A DNA stretch of 64,000 bases. Source: Minwuiaceae bacterium (GTDB lineage Bacteria > Pseudomonadota > Alphaproteobacteria > Minwuiales > Minwuiaceae). Numbering within the stretch: the stretch's first letter is position 1; each line of letters opens with the position of its first letter. The position numbers were made by a program, and so were the translations under genes. The notes under the pieces are model-generated. The model was given only the letters and a program-made list of their open reading frames with translations. It did no database searches and had not been told where the DNA came from. Below are positions 8,611 to 17,377 of this stretch, piece after piece. The stretch is from assembly GCA_028278525.1 (NCBI GenBank), contig JANQEE010000055.1:1-64000 (forward strand), read 5' to 3'.

Positions 8611-10527
8611 CTAGTCGTATTCGAAAGAATACGAACTAAGCGAACTCATGCTCCGCTCGTCGCGGTCGTCGTCCCAATCGTCCTGGCGCAGGCGATCGAC
8701 GTAAAAACGCTCGATTTCGAGTGCAGTGATCGCCGAGCCAACGTCATTAAGGTCGGAGTGACGTTCGGTGAACATCTGGACATGATGCACCTCCCTCAAG
8801 CCCTTCTGGAATGCATTCAGCGCGGCAGTCGCGACGTCGGCGTTCGTTTCCAGGTCTCGGCCTTTGTCCGCCTCGTTTTCGAGTGCTTGCTGCAGCACGT
8901 CGCGGATCGTCCGCTCACCAGGGTTGGGACCGGCGTAATCGAGAGGTCGAGACAGGATCTCGGATGTCAGGCCCAGCCGTGCCTTCAGGTCCTGGCACAA
9001 TGCGCTCTCCAGCGTCAGGTCGCCCCGCGTCAACGTCCCTCGATCCGGGTGTTCCAGCGGCAGTTTGCTGGCCTCCGGCAGCGGGGGCTTAAGCGGCTTA
9101 TTGCTGTCGTAACGCGCCGTCTTGAGAATCAGCGCGCCTAGTCGCATGTCGTCGCCGGTATCCGCTGCCGAACGGGCTGCCGCAATCAGCCCATCCTTAA
9201 GCTGCTCGACGGTCGTGCCCTGGACGCTTGTTCTGTCGTGGGACCAAATCTTGACCGGTGCAGCGAGGCTGCCGTGGTCCAAGACATGTGCGACAAGCGG
9301 CAGAGCAAGCTCATTCCTGTAAGCCTTGACGTCGCCGGGGAAGGTCAGGAGCTCCTTCCATTGCTTTTGCGAGAGCTTGTTCAGGTTCTTGATCTGACGT
9401 TCGGTAAGATCGCCCTGGCCCGACAGTCGTTGATGCTGCTGCGCCACGATGCGCGGGGACGGGCTTGAAGGCTCCTCGAAAACCTTATTTTCGTTTCCGT
9501 GCAGGATATCCTTGACGGCCAGTTCGAGATCCCGCCTCGATCCCTTGTTTGCGATGCCGATCAGCGCCTCTTTTGCGGCAAACGCCACCAATTCGTCGCC
9601 TCTGTGCTTCAGCAGCAGGTGAACGACGGCCTTCTGGATGAGTGCGCGTTGGCGGCGGCGGATCGGCGACCGCGGCGGAAAGAACTGGAAGGTCGGAAGT
9701 CTCAGTAGCCGGCGCATCGTTTTGTCGGAGATGTGGTGGAGGGCCGCCCGCTCGTCGGCCAGGTAGCGGCAGTTCGGATTACTTTCGCCCTCTTTGGCCA
9801 GTGCTTTCATATGCATGTCCAGAACATGACCCTGCGGTTTGCCGCCGTACTTGTCGAGACTGACGCGGTGGCTGACGGCGGCGGCGCCGCCGCCGCCGAA
9901 CAGGGTAGCGCCAATACTGGCCCCCAGCACCGCCCCGCCAAGGGCCCCCGGTCCCGTCCAGGAGAAGATTGCGAGGCCGATCGCCGCGCCGATCATTCCG
10001 CCGAAGAGGGAACCGCCCATCCCGGCGCCGACCAGTTCGGCGACTTCCGCGTTGGTTCGTTCCTTCAAGATCTGGTCGGGCGCTCTCAGATCCTGCCGCT
10101 GGCCGTCCTGCTGCGCCGGCACATGGAAATCCGGTTCGTCATCGTCGTCGTCCCCGAACCAGTCGTCTTCGATGTCCACCTCATATTCGTCGATCTCGTC
10201 GTCCGTGTCGGTGTCGAGGTTCGAGGTCGCCGAGCCGGTCGGCGATGCGTTCAAACTGCTAAGCTTGAGGGCTTCGATCGAGGCTCGCGGTTGGTTGTGC
10301 GCCGAAGTAGATGCGGTCTGCTGACCGCTGACGTTCTGGATCGGGCTCTCGAAGTCCGGCCGGTTGTTCGAGATCACGACAGGCAGTGCGTCGGTACCAT
10401 CGTCGTCAAGGGAGAGCCTGGCTTGCGGTCCCGCGCCGTCGTCGACAACATTCTCGTTGCCGCCGACGGCGTCGGCGAGTGAGGCTGTGTCGACATTTGC
10501 GGCCGGGTCCGAGTAGATGTCGGTCAA
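8611..10527 (-). CDS. Putative T3SS effector, paralogue sharing the N-terminal module
   Basis: A 638-aa protein starting MTDIYSDPAAN from a TTG codon at 10527. The start is fixed by alignment with the ATG start of the paralogue (MADIYSDP) and by AGAGAAG upstream. Residues 1-160 are disordered with a run of acidic residues (FGDDDDDEPD). Residues 162-221 are the same Gly-rich hydrophobic hairpin (AIGLAIFSWTGPGALGGAVL), and homology continues to about residue 345. The remaining 290 residues are unrelated to the kinase-like tail and match no family I know. The tail ends in a Ser/Asp-rich segment (MSSLSSYSFEYD). It lies 98 nt upstream of the paralogue and 41 nt downstream of the chaperone pair. 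Confidence 0.6.
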   Translation of the reverse strand: MTDIYSDPAANVDTASLADAVGGNENVVDDGAGPQARLSLDDDGTDALPVVISNNRPDFESPIQNVSGQQTASTSAHNQPRASIEALKLSSLNASPTGSATSNLDTDTDDEIDEYEVDIEDDWFGDDDDDEPDFHVPAQQDGQRQDLRAPDQILKERTNAEVAELVGAGMGGSLFGGMIGAAIGLAIFSWTGPGALGGAVLGASIGATLFGGGGAAAVSHRVSLDKYGGKPQGHVLDMHMKALAKEGESNPNCRYLADERAALHHISDKTMRRLLRLPTFQFFPPRSPIRRRQRALIQKAVVHLLLKHRGDELVAFAAKEALIGIANKGSRRDLELAVKDILHGNENKVFEEPSSPSPRIVAQQHQRLSGQGDLTERQIKNLNKLSQKQWKELLTFPGDVKAYRNELALPLVAHVLDHGSLAAPVKIWSHDRTSVQGTTVEQLKDGLIAAARSAADTGDDMRLGALILKTARYDSNKPLKPPLPEASKLPLEHPDRGTLTRGDLTLESALCQDLKARLGLTSEILSRPLDYAGPNPGERTIRDVLQQALENEADKGRDLETNADVATAALNAFQKGLREVHHVQMFTERHSDLNDVGSAITALEIERFYVDRLRQDDWDDDRDERSMSSLSSYSFEYD

Positions 10528-10568
10528 GTCAGGCTTCTCTTTCTGCCGGGACAGGCGCGAGCGGCGGT

Positions 10569-11045
10569 TCAGACACGAAGACAGCCGGCTGTCGCGGCGG
10601 GCAGCGCGTCATTCGGGGCGGCGATGTCGAGGGTGTCGTACCGCCGTTCCTGCAGGCGGTTTCGGATCTCAAGAGCGGCGGTCGCGAACCGATGCAGGCT
10701 CGATTGCAGCAGATCCCGGGTCAGCATGGCGACCGGTATACCGATGAACGCCTTGGCGATGCCCGTCTCCCGGTCGACTGCGACTGTCATCGCGGCGGCG
10801 AGCCACGATTGAAAGCCGGCGCGCAGCAGGAACATCGGCGCTTCATCATCGTCGCTGAGCGCGCCGAGCTCGCTGAACAGCCAGAGCATGTCGGCCGGCT
10901 CGCTCTCGTACAACATGCCGACCTCGAGGGACCCAACCGTCAGCCCCAGCTTGCCATCGACATTCAGCACCATGCCGTCCAAGCCGATCGCGGCGCCGAG
11001 GTCGTCCAGAGCGGATTGCACAACATGGAAGCTCGACATGCTCAT
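10569..11045 (-). CDS. CesT-like type III secretion chaperone
   Basis: A 158-aa CesT-like protein (MSMSSFHVVQSALDDLGAAI) with the strands LNVDGKLGLTVGSLEVGMLY, the EPADMLWLF segment, the helix MFLLRAGFQSWLAAA, the strand VDRETGIAKAFIGIPV and a C-terminal helix. Its ATG at 11045 overlaps the TGA of the preceding chaperone (ATGA), so the two are probably translationally coupled. An alternative ATG six nt later has better spacing from GGAGG. It sits directly before the two paralogous effectors and probably serves one or both through their common N-terminal module. Confidence 0.7.
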   Translation of the reverse strand: MSMSSFHVVQSALDDLGAAIGLDGMVLNVDGKLGLTVGSLEVGMLYESEPADMLWLFSELGALSDDDEAPMFLLRAGFQSWLAAAMTVAVDRETGIAKAFIGIPVAMLTRDLLQSSLHRFATAALEIRNRLQERRYDTLDIAAPNDALPAATAGCLRV

Positions 11046-11581
11046 ACCCTCCAGCCAGCCGGCTGCCGAGTCCCCTCGGCGCCGGCCGCGGCGTTTTCGG
11101 CGCGGCCGGCGGCCGCATCGAGTAAGAACTGGATCTCGGTATCCCATTCGGATGCAAAGGCGCGGAAATCCAAGAGCGCCGCCAGAAAGCCGGCGGCGTC
11201 AACGCCGATCATCGGCACGTGCCGGCAATAGACGATCGGACCGTTCGGCCCGGTGCTCCCGAACGCGCCGCCACGCGTCGACTGCCAGGTCGCGTTCGCC
11301 TCCAGCAGCATGGTCTGCAAGACCGGCGGCGCGTCCGTCGCTTCGAGCAGTTCGGCCATCAGGGTCACGGCGGCATATGGTTCCCGATGACTGATCGCCA
11401 TCCGACGGCCGTCCCGGTCCCGGAACTCGCAATCGCCGCTGTCGTCGAGCTTTAGGTTCGCCGGTCCACCGACATCCGGCAGCGTCGTGAGGATGTCGTT
11501 GACGGCCTCGCGGGACATCGTGGTTTCCATGAGGGCCCGCGCCGTGGCATCGCCGGCACCGGAATCGATGGTTTCGCTCAT
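11042..11581 (-). CDS. CesT-like type III secretion chaperone, first gene of the paired-effector operon
   Basis: A 179-aa CesT-like protein. Start ATG at 11581 is supported by GGGAG 8 nt upstream; the longer open frame is rejected as Arg/Cys-rich leader. After an acidic leader it shows LKLDDSGDCEFRD, RMAISHREPYAAVTLMAEL, the helix LQTMLLEANATWQ, the strand GPIVYCRHVPMI and a C-terminal helix. It resembles the 1392 chaperone. Transcription would run through two chaperones into the two effectors, and a tandem operator lies 182 bp upstream. Confidence 0.7.
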   Translation of the reverse strand: MSETIDSGAGDATARALMETTMSREAVNDILTTLPDVGGPANLKLDDSGDCEFRDRDGRRMAISHREPYAAVTLMAELLEATDAPPVLQTMLLEANATWQSTRGGAFGSTGPNGPIVYCRHVPMIGVDAAGFLAALLDFRAFASEWDTEIQFLLDAAAGRAENAAAGAEGTRQPAGWRV

Positions 11582-11895
11582 CTGTTTACTCCCACTTCCG
11601 CCCGGCGGCGCCCGCCGACGTGGCAAGCACGAAGGGATCGAGTGTGTCTCGTCACGTCCGCAGCGCATTGGCGCAGCCGACGAACACGTTTGCGAGCGTC
11701 GATGCGTCAACCTCGCATCCGCACCTTTGGCCGTGTTTCGGTTCTAGCGAATTCTGCCGATCCGACTTCGGACCAAGTTCGGACACTGGGCTTCCGCCGC
11801 CACTATCGGCCTTGCGCGAACGGTGCGTCTCTAACCAAGCAAGCCGTGATGAGTTGCGACCTGGGAAAGCCTCGGGCCGAATTGCAGAGCCGAAT
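11582..11895. other. Intergenic region holding the promoter of the paired-effector operon
   Basis: This 314-bp gap lies between the chaperone start at 11581 and the end of the LysR gene. It contains one clear signal, the tandem 11-bp repeat at 11763-11784. Open frames across it are low-complexity and have no family features. Confidence 0.6.
11763..11784 (-). promoter_or_regulatory. Candidate T3SS operator, two 11-bp direct repeats
   Basis: On the minus strand GTCCGAACTTG is followed immediately by GTCCGAAGTCG, so the GTCCGAA core recurs at exactly 11 bp. It lies 182 bp upstream of the first chaperone of the effector operon, in the orientation of that operon. It is one of the two best copies in the window. 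Confidence 0.7.
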
Positions 11896-12819
11896 TCACT
11901 TCGACTTGTGTGTCTGAATTAGGCACCTTAATAGAACTTCTACCAAAGTATTTGGTGGCGGGTTTTTTCTCACCACGGCGAAATGTTCACTTGAATACCG
12001 TATAGTTTTTGGGTTTATTGCTCTCATCTCGCTCGTTTCAACAAAGCTACTCGCGTAATGCTCGGGTAAGAATCCGATATATTTTCCTGAGAGTATCAAC
12101 ATTGCGACGGCCTCTTCGTCAAAGGCGTCCGCGTTCCTCGAAAACTTCAGCTCATTGCTTTTCGACATGTTCGGGGATGGAAATGCAAGCCCCGCAAACT
12201 TGAAACCTCTAACCTCTTCCACGCTTATTGAGTTTAGGTCAAAGTCGTTGATCGGGTGTTTTTTGCCGCAATAGAGATACATCTGTTCCGTGTAGAGCGG
12301 AAAGTGCTGAACGTTTGTCATTGGCCCGACATCCACCGCGACGGCTATGTCGAACTGGCCGGATAACACCCCCTTAACAATCTCGTTGGCCGGCAATCGG
12401 TGGATTTCGATCGTGGCTGAAGGCGCCCGCTGGTCGAAGAGGGCGATTGCCTCAGGCCAGTGTGCGCTCGAATTTGTCACCACCTTGTCAAACAGGCCGA
12501 CGATCAGGTGACCGCTCGGCGCGCCGTGAGGGTCGTTTATGCTCGTGTGGAAGGCATCGAACGCCGCAAAGAGGTCGTTGCACGCGACATCCACCCGCGC
12601 ACCCTCGTCGGTCAGTGAGAAGCCGCCCGGGCCCCGGTTGCATAGCTTCCTGCCCAGCCGTGTCTCAAGATCGCTGACGTGTCGGCTGATCGTCGAACGG
12701 CCGATGTTTAATTCGAACTCGGCCGCCGCCAGGCCGCCCGAAGACACGACCGCGCGAAACACGCGCAATAGCCTCACGTCGACGTCGCTTATCCGGCCGA
12801 AGTGCGCCTTTTTTGCCAT
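11896..12819 (-). CDS. LysR-family transcriptional regulator
   Basis: A 307-aa protein of usual LysR length. Residues 13-75 form the N-terminal winged helix-turn-helix (LLRVFRAVVSSGGLAAAEFE, then STISRHVSDLETRLGRKL). Residues 95-295 are a periplasmic-binding-like effector domain (LIVGLFDKV, LPANEIVKGVLSGQFDIAVAVD). The ligand cannot be read from sequence. It is divergent from the AraC gene and sits between two T3SS blocks. Its codon use is more AT-rich than that of the flanking sct genes, which hints at separate acquisition. Regulation of the T3SS is possible but not shown; LysR proteins usually control a divergent neighbour. Confidence 0.85.
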   Translation of the reverse strand: MAKKAHFGRISDVDVRLLRVFRAVVSSGGLAAAEFELNIGRSTISRHVSDLETRLGRKLCNRGPGGFSLTDEGARVDVACNDLFAAFDAFHTSINDPHGAPSGHLIVGLFDKVVTNSSAHWPEAIALFDQRAPSATIEIHRLPANEIVKGVLSGQFDIAVAVDVGPMTNVQHFPLYTEQMYLYCGKKHPINDFDLNSISVEEVRGFKFAGLAFPSPNMSKSNELKFSRNADAFDEEAVAMLILSGKYIGFLPEHYASSFVETSEMRAINPKTIRYSSEHFAVVRKNPPPNTLVEVLLRCLIQTHKSK

Positions 12820-13146
12820 AGCTTACAACGCGATGCAGGTTGTAGTGGATTTGGAACGACGGCAGGCATCCCTTCCAGACACCGATACGTCGAAAGGTTG
12901 CAGAACTTTCAAACTTACGACCACAAAGATCGGCATTTACCGGAACATGCTACCGGCTTTTACTTTGAACTGAAAGGCGAGTAGGGCTGCGCCAATACAC
13001 GGCTGTTTGCGCCTGGGCGCAACCTACACGCTTTTCTGCGGATTATGGTCGACTTTGGAGGATGGGTGTCGACGATCCGCGTGGCGCACCTTTGGTGGGC
13101 CACGACCCGTTTCACCCGTAGCGCATGAGCAGAACAGGAAGCTGCC
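12820..13146. other. Divergent LysR/AraC promoter region
   Basis: A 327-bp region between divergent regulators, more AT-rich on the LysR side. It contains the inverted repeat at 13007-13022 but no copy of the 11-bp T3SS repeat. Confidence 0.5.
13007..13022. promoter_or_regulatory. Perfect inverted repeat upstream of the AraC gene
   Basis: TTGCGCC-TG-GGCGCAA, two 7-bp arms around 2 bp, 125 bp upstream of the AraC start. It could be an operator for LysR or AraC; no U-run follows, so a terminator is unlikely. Confidence 0.35.
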
Positions 13147-14142
13147 ATGAACGATTGCTCCGTTGTCGACAGGAGCGTGCTGGTCGGCCACATCGACACG
13201 GCCGAGTTTCCGTTGGAGCACCGCTTCGACGCGCTTCAGGACTTTATCGCCACTAATCTGGACGTTACCAACGCGCCAAATCCGATGAGGGGCCTCCATC
13301 CAGATGCCTCAATTTCAGTCTGGCGGGTAGGCGATGTCGATGCGGTGGCCTCAAGTGCGGACGGTGTCAGCGCCGGGAGAGGCGCGTCGGGCAAGCGAGT
13401 AAGTCGTAAGGGGCACATTCGTGTTCGTCTGTACGAAAACGGACATTCTCTGGGTAATATTGGCGGCAGAGAGGTCGCCGTCGGTGCCGGACAGATCCTG
13501 GTTTCGGACGTGGATCTGGAGGTTGACTGGCGGCACACTCAGACAGATTGCGTAAGCTTGTACATTCCCTACGAGGGTATCGGTTACGACCCAACTCGAC
13601 ATGTTCGATTTCTTACGATCGATGCCACCACATCGATCGGTCGGCTTGTTGGGGATTCGATGCGCTCTCTCAAGCACATGCTGCCGGAGGTGATGTCGAG
13701 CCAGGCAACGGCCATCGAGCGCGGATTGAACGGCCTCATCGCGAGCACATTGGTCCGCGAACGGAGCGACTACCAGTTGGAGCATGAGGCGAACGCCGCC
13801 TCGCTCCGACACCGTCGCAAGCAGGCGATAAAGCGCTACATCGAGGAGCATCTCGCCGACGACGACCTTGACGCAAGCCGTTTGACACAGGTGTTCTTCG
13901 CGTCGCGCGCCAGCATTTATCGCGATTTCGCCGAGGACGGCGGCATTGCGACCTATGTCAGGAACCGGCGGCTAGAGCGGGCGTATTCGATGTTATCCGA
14001 ACGGGCCAGTTATCGCGGCTGCATCAAGCAGGTGGCGCACACTATCGGCTTCCACGATCAGAGCAGCTTCAACAAGCTGTTCCGGCAACGCTTCGGTGTT
14101 TGCCCGAGCGCGGTGGCGTCGCCGCCGCAGGCGTCACATTAA
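13147..14142 (+). CDS. AraC-family transcriptional regulator
   Basis: A 331-aa protein with AGGAA 7 nt before its ATG. Residues 1-215 resemble the FeaR/NphR-type sensor half of AraC regulators, with a beta-rich region (RLYENGHSLGNIGGREVAVG, then GQILVSDVDLEVDW). Residues 225-325 hold the two helix-turn-helix units: LTQVFFASRASIYRDFAEDG and the conserved second unit IKQVAHTIGFHDQSSFNKLF with the FRQRFGVCPS ending. Ysc-type systems are often activated by AraC proteins (ExsA, VirF), so this gene is a candidate T3SS activator by position. Its N-terminal half is not ExsA-like, so that role is inference. Confidence 0.85.
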   Translation: MNDCSVVDRSVLVGHIDTAEFPLEHRFDALQDFIATNLDVTNAPNPMRGLHPDASISVWRVGDVDAVASSADGVSAGRGASGKRVSRKGHIRVRLYENGHSLGNIGGREVAVGAGQILVSDVDLEVDWRHTQTDCVSLYIPYEGIGYDPTRHVRFLTIDATTSIGRLVGDSMRSLKHMLPEVMSSQATAIERGLNGLIASTLVRERSDYQLEHEANAASLRHRRKQAIKRYIEEHLADDDLDASRLTQVFFASRASIYRDFAEDGGIATYVRNRRLERAYSMLSERASYRGCIKQVAHTIGFHDQSSFNKLFRQRFGVCPSAVASPPQASH

Positions 14143-14208
14143 ACGCCGCCCCATCGGAAAGAGCGGCAGAGGAGCCTGCGCCAGTCTTCGGAGATGACCG
14201 CCGTGCCA

Positions 14209-14931
14209 CTACGGCGCGATTGTCCCGTCAGTATCGTCCCCGGAGCGCCCGTCTCCCACCGCGCCGCGGACCGCTTTTTCGAGGGCGGCGATTTGGACCT
14301 CGAGGCTGGCGTCGACCACGCCCGCCTCGGTCTCCAGCCGGCAACCGCCGCTTGAGAGCGCCGCGTCGCCGACCACCTCAAGATAGCTGAACTCCGGGTT
14401 GCCGCGCAGTATCTCGGCGACGCGGGCGCGCAGTGTCTCCTCGATCTCCGGCGCGACGCGGAGGATCACATGCGGTTCAGCCCGCACGACGTGCAGCGCT
14501 GCCCGGGCCTGGCGCACGACCAGGTCCTCGTCGGGAAACTCGTCCAGTACCCGGCGCAAGCAGAGGAGCACCGCGTCGGCGACCATCCGCTCCGTGCCCG
14601 ACAAGTAGTCGATGGAACGTTCCACGAGCAGCAGCATATGCTCGGCGATTTCGATCTTGGCGGCCTCGAGACCTTCCTCGTGGCCGTTAGCCTCGGCTTC
14701 GGCGCGAATGGCCTCGGCCTCCTCCTTAAGGCTCGTGGCGTGCGCTTCGGCTTCGGCGATGAGCGCCGCCGCACGGGCCTCGGCGTCGGCCGCGATTGCC
14801 GCCGCCGCTTCCTGCGCCTCGGCCAGCACCGTCTCCGCCTCGACGGCGAGCGCGTGATCCGTAGCCTTCAGCACGATCCCGGCGGAGTCGATTGCGGCGT
14901 GATCCGCGCTCAGTCGAATAAAGGCAGCCAT
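14209..14931 (-). CDS. sctL: T3SS stator protein SctL (YscL/HrpE family)
   Basis: A 240-aa cytoplasmic protein with a long Ala/Glu-rich coiled coil (residues 25-90, for example EAEAHATSLKEEAEAIRAEA) followed by the YscL/FliH-type globular domain (MLLLVERSIDYLSGTERMVA, FPDEDLVVRQARAALHVV, GDAALSSGGCRLETEAGVVD). SctL dimers hold the ATPase SctN at the export gate and regulate it. The gene ends the sctD operon and overlaps sctK by 22 bp. GGCRLET in the C-terminal part is a family hallmark. Confidence 0.9.
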   Translation of the reverse strand: MAAFIRLSADHAAIDSAGIVLKATDHALAVEAETVLAEAQEAAAAIAADAEARAAALIAEAEAHATSLKEEAEAIRAEAEANGHEEGLEAAKIEIAEHMLLLVERSIDYLSGTERMVADAVLLCLRRVLDEFPDEDLVVRQARAALHVVRAEPHVILRVAPEIEETLRARVAEILRGNPEFSYLEVVGDAALSSGGCRLETEAGVVDASLEVQIAALEKAVRGAVGDGRSGDDTDGTIAP

Positions 14932-15623
14932 TCGGGCGCGAGCTCCTTGATCAGTCGGCCAACGAGGCGAGGCACAGAGCCGCCTTTCGGGTCGCCGGCC
15001 TGCGGCCAGGACGGTGCGGCGAGCGGCTCGGCCAGAACCGCGGGCAGCTTCCAGGCGAGGCGGGCGCGGTATGCCGGCGCCGTTGCCGCCTGGGGGTCGA
15101 GTGCGTGACGCGCGCCGACAAACATGAAGCGTAGCCGCGGCTCTTCCGGGCCGTCGATCAGATTGACATCAAGTGGAGGCGCGAGGAGCGGCCCGGACCG
15201 GATCGCGAAGTCGAGGGCGCCCGCGCCAACGCTCCGGCGCAGGCGCTTTACCGCGGCGCCGTCGAGTTCGGTCCGGAGCGTATCATGGGCCAGGACTAGG
15301 CCGATATGAAGGAGAACGCGCTGGAGTGATTCCCGGTCAAGGAGCGCGATCCGCGTCCGAGGCCGGCGGAAATCGGTCCAGTGCATGGCGTTGAGATTCG
15401 CGTCCTCCAGGAGCCGCCGCGACAACCAAGAACGGCTGGCCGGACGGAAACTGAGCGCCCGCATTAGCGGCCCATGGTCGAACGCTTCGTACCAACTAGG
15501 GTCGAGGTAGCCGATCGGTGCGAGGTTAAAGTCGAGCGTCTCGCGCGGGTGCGGCCGCCGCCCGGCGGCGGATCCGCGTCGCGCGTCCACGCCGCCCTCG
15601 CGGCCCGGTGCAAGGTCAGGCAT
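14910..15623 (-). CDS. sctK: T3SS sorting-platform protein SctK (YscK family)
   Basis: A 237-aa protein with the SctK opening DFNLAPIGYLDPSWYEAF, downstream hydrophobic helices around LLHIGLVLAH, and the ending LIKELAPEWLPLFD. SctK links SctQ pods of the cytoplasmic sorting platform to the SctD ring. Its ATG overlaps the end of sctJ by 8 bp, and it overlaps sctL, so all three are translationally coupled. The J-K-L order is that of Ysc-type loci. SctK is the least conserved of the set, so the call rests on motif plus synteny. Confidence 0.8.
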   Translation of the reverse strand: MPDLAPGREGGVDARRGSAAGRRPHPRETLDFNLAPIGYLDPSWYEAFDHGPLMRALSFRPASRSWLSRRLLEDANLNAMHWTDFRRPRTRIALLDRESLQRVLLHIGLVLAHDTLRTELDGAAVKRLRRSVGAGALDFAIRSGPLLAPPLDVNLIDGPEEPRLRFMFVGARHALDPQAATAPAYRARLAWKLPAVLAEPLAAPSWPQAGDPKGGSVPRLVGRLIKELAPEWLPLFD

Positions 15624-16404
15624 CCTTCTTGGTCGGCAGAGCCGGCAGCGACCGATGGTCGGCCCGCGTCAAGAGATAGACGTTGCCGCCGACCGCGACG
15701 AGGAGGAGCGCGCCGATCGCGCCCGCGAAGACCAGAATCGCGTCGAGGCTGTCCGCGGTGTAGCGCATGCCAAGGAACTCCTGCATCGGCGGACCGGACG
15801 CACGGGGGTTCGCTGGCGCCTCGGCCTCGAATATCGCTACCGAGACGTTCTCGTAGGCAAGTCCGGAGACGGAATTCTGCACCAGCACTTTAATCTGTTG
15901 GATCCGATCCTCGATTTGCGCGCCGGGGCGTGTCTTGAGGAACACCGAGGCGGTGGCTTCCCCCTTCGTATCGCCAATGGCATTGGTCTCCGGCACGACC
16001 ACGTGCACCCGCGCGGTGATGACGCCGTCGATCTGGGTCAGCGTCTCCGACACGGTTTGCGACAGGCCGTAGACGTAGCGTACCTGCTCTTCGAGCGGGG
16101 ACGAGATAAGCCCCTGCTGCTGGAAGATCGCGCCGAGGTCGTGGAACTCTTTCTTGGGGTAGCCGTTTTGGCGCAGGATCTCGACGGCGGCCGACAGGTC
16201 GGCCTCTTGGACTTTGAGCGCGACCAACCCCTTTTTTGGAGTGCCCTTCGAGGCGTCGATGCCGTTGGCGAGGAGGAGCGCGACCATCTCGTTGGCCTCC
16301 TCCTCGTTCAGCTCGGAATATAGCTCTACGTTACAGCCGGCCAATGCGACCGCAAGTAGCGCGGCCATGAGCCAGCGGAGGCATTGCTGTGGCATCCGTT
16401 CCAT
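15616..16404 (-). CDS. sctJ: T3SS inner-membrane ring lipoprotein SctJ (YscJ/PrgK family)
   Basis: A 262-aa protein with a lipoprotein signal peptide (LAVALAGC, Cys24). Two ring-building modules follow: NVELYSELNEEEANEMVALL and VRYVYGLSQTVSETLTQIDG with VHVVVPE. A single C-terminal membrane helix (LDAILVFAGAIGALLLVAVG, about 218-245) precedes a short basic tail. It forms the inner of the two concentric inner-membrane rings. The start could be M1 or M4. It begins 4 nt after sctI. Confidence 0.95.
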   Translation of the reverse strand: MERMPQQCLRWLMAALLAVALAGCNVELYSELNEEEANEMVALLLANGIDASKGTPKKGLVALKVQEADLSAAVEILRQNGYPKKEFHDLGAIFQQQGLISSPLEEQVRYVYGLSQTVSETLTQIDGVITARVHVVVPETNAIGDTKGEATASVFLKTRPGAQIEDRIQQIKVLVQNSVSGLAYENVSVAIFEAEAPANPRASGPPMQEFLGMRYTADSLDAILVFAGAIGALLLVAVGGNVYLLTRADHRSLPALPTKKDA

Positions 16405-16408
16405 CCCG

Positions 16409-16900
16409 TCAGCCCGCCTTCAACAGGCCGTCTACCTTGTTGATCAGGCCGCTGACCTCACGAGACACCATGTGGATCGTTACGTTGGCGGCCGTCACAT
16501 CGGCGAACAAGCTCAGCAATCGGCCGGGCGACATGTCGTCGGGTTTCATGTTGTGAAGCGAGGTTTCAATCACCGCGGTGGACTCGCGCAGATCGGTGAT
16601 GCCGTCGACGAGGCGCTCCTGCAGCGACGGCGCGGCGGTCTCGGCCGACGGCGCGGCTGGCGCGGGTATGACCCAGCTATCGGGCTGTCCGGCCTGCGCG
16701 ACCTGCCCCGTTCCAGCGGGTCCGGAGACCGTGGCGGCGGTCGACGGCGCCTCGGCCGGCGCCGCGGCGTTCATAGCCGCGTCAAACCGTGCGACGTCCG
16801 GCTGCGAGGCCGCGACCGGCGCAGCCCCGCTGTTGCCGGTATGAAGCTGGGCGATCTGAAACGTGTCGCCGACGCCGAGACCGTTTATCGCTTCGATCAT
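16409..16900 (-). CDS. sctI: T3SS inner rod protein SctI (YscI/HrpB family)
   Basis: A 163-aa protein whose N-terminal 90 residues are Ala/Pro-rich and disordered with the family motif DVARFDAAMN. The C-terminal helix region (SPGRLLSLFADVTAANVTIH, then MVSREVSGLINKVDGLLKAG) is the polymerising part conserved in SctI. It connects the export gate to the needle and is itself exported. It precedes sctJ in the conserved I-J-K-L order. It is longer than YscI (about 115 aa) because of the disordered front. Confidence 0.85.
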   Translation of the reverse strand: MIEAINGLGVGDTFQIAQLHTGNSGAAPVAASQPDVARFDAAMNAAAPAEAPSTAATVSGPAGTGQVAQAGQPDSWVIPAPAAPSAETAAPSLQERLVDGITDLRESTAVIETSLHNMKPDDMSPGRLLSLFADVTAANVTIHMVSREVSGLINKVDGLLKAG

Positions 16901-16979
16901 CTCTCTGTCTCCGCTGTCATATGTTGGGTTGCGGCCCGGCGCGCACGGCGCCGGGCTGCGGGTTGTCCGCGGGCAGCCG

Positions 16980-17348
16980 TCAGGCCGCCCGCTCCTTCTC
17001 TATGAGCTCGGCCAACTCCGCGTCGACGCCGGCATCGATCACTTCCTGCCACAACGCGTCGCGCCGGGCCGTAAAGCCCCGGCCTTGCTCCACGAGGCCC
17101 AGGATGATCTTCGCGCGGAAGTGGTCGGGATCGTTCGCGAGCACCTTGGCGCGCAGTCGATCTTCCGCCTGGTCGTATCGCCCGCAGTTGAGGTCGATCA
17201 TGGCCAGTGCCATTTGCACCGACGGAAGCTCGCATCCCGTAGCGTCGAGCCCGGCGGTAATCTTGTCCGCTGCGGTCCGGTCCTTCGCGTGGGAGGCCAT
17301 AAGCCCGGTGACCCCGAGATACGAGATAATGACGTTTTCCTGTTTCAA
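16980..17348 (-). CDS. yscG: YscG-like TPR chaperone of the needle subunit
   Basis: A 122-aa helical protein read from a TTG at 17348 (MKQENVIISYLGVTG), chosen because GGAGG lies 8 nt upstream; the longer frame overlaps sctF. It contains TPR-like helices: ALAMIDLNCGRYDQAEDRLR and KIILGLVEQGRGFTARRDAL. In Ysc systems YscE and YscG together cap the needle subunit in the cytoplasm. Here the gene order is yscE-sctF-yscG, exactly as expected. Assignment is from length, TPR character and synteny. Confidence 0.7.
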   Translation of the reverse strand: MKQENVIISYLGVTGLMASHAKDRTAADKITAGLDATGCELPSVQMALAMIDLNCGRYDQAEDRLRAKVLANDPDHFRAKIILGLVEQGRGFTARRDALWQEVIDAGVDAELAELIEKERAA

Positions 17349-17377
17349 TGTACTGTCCTCCGTAATAGGCAGGGGCC

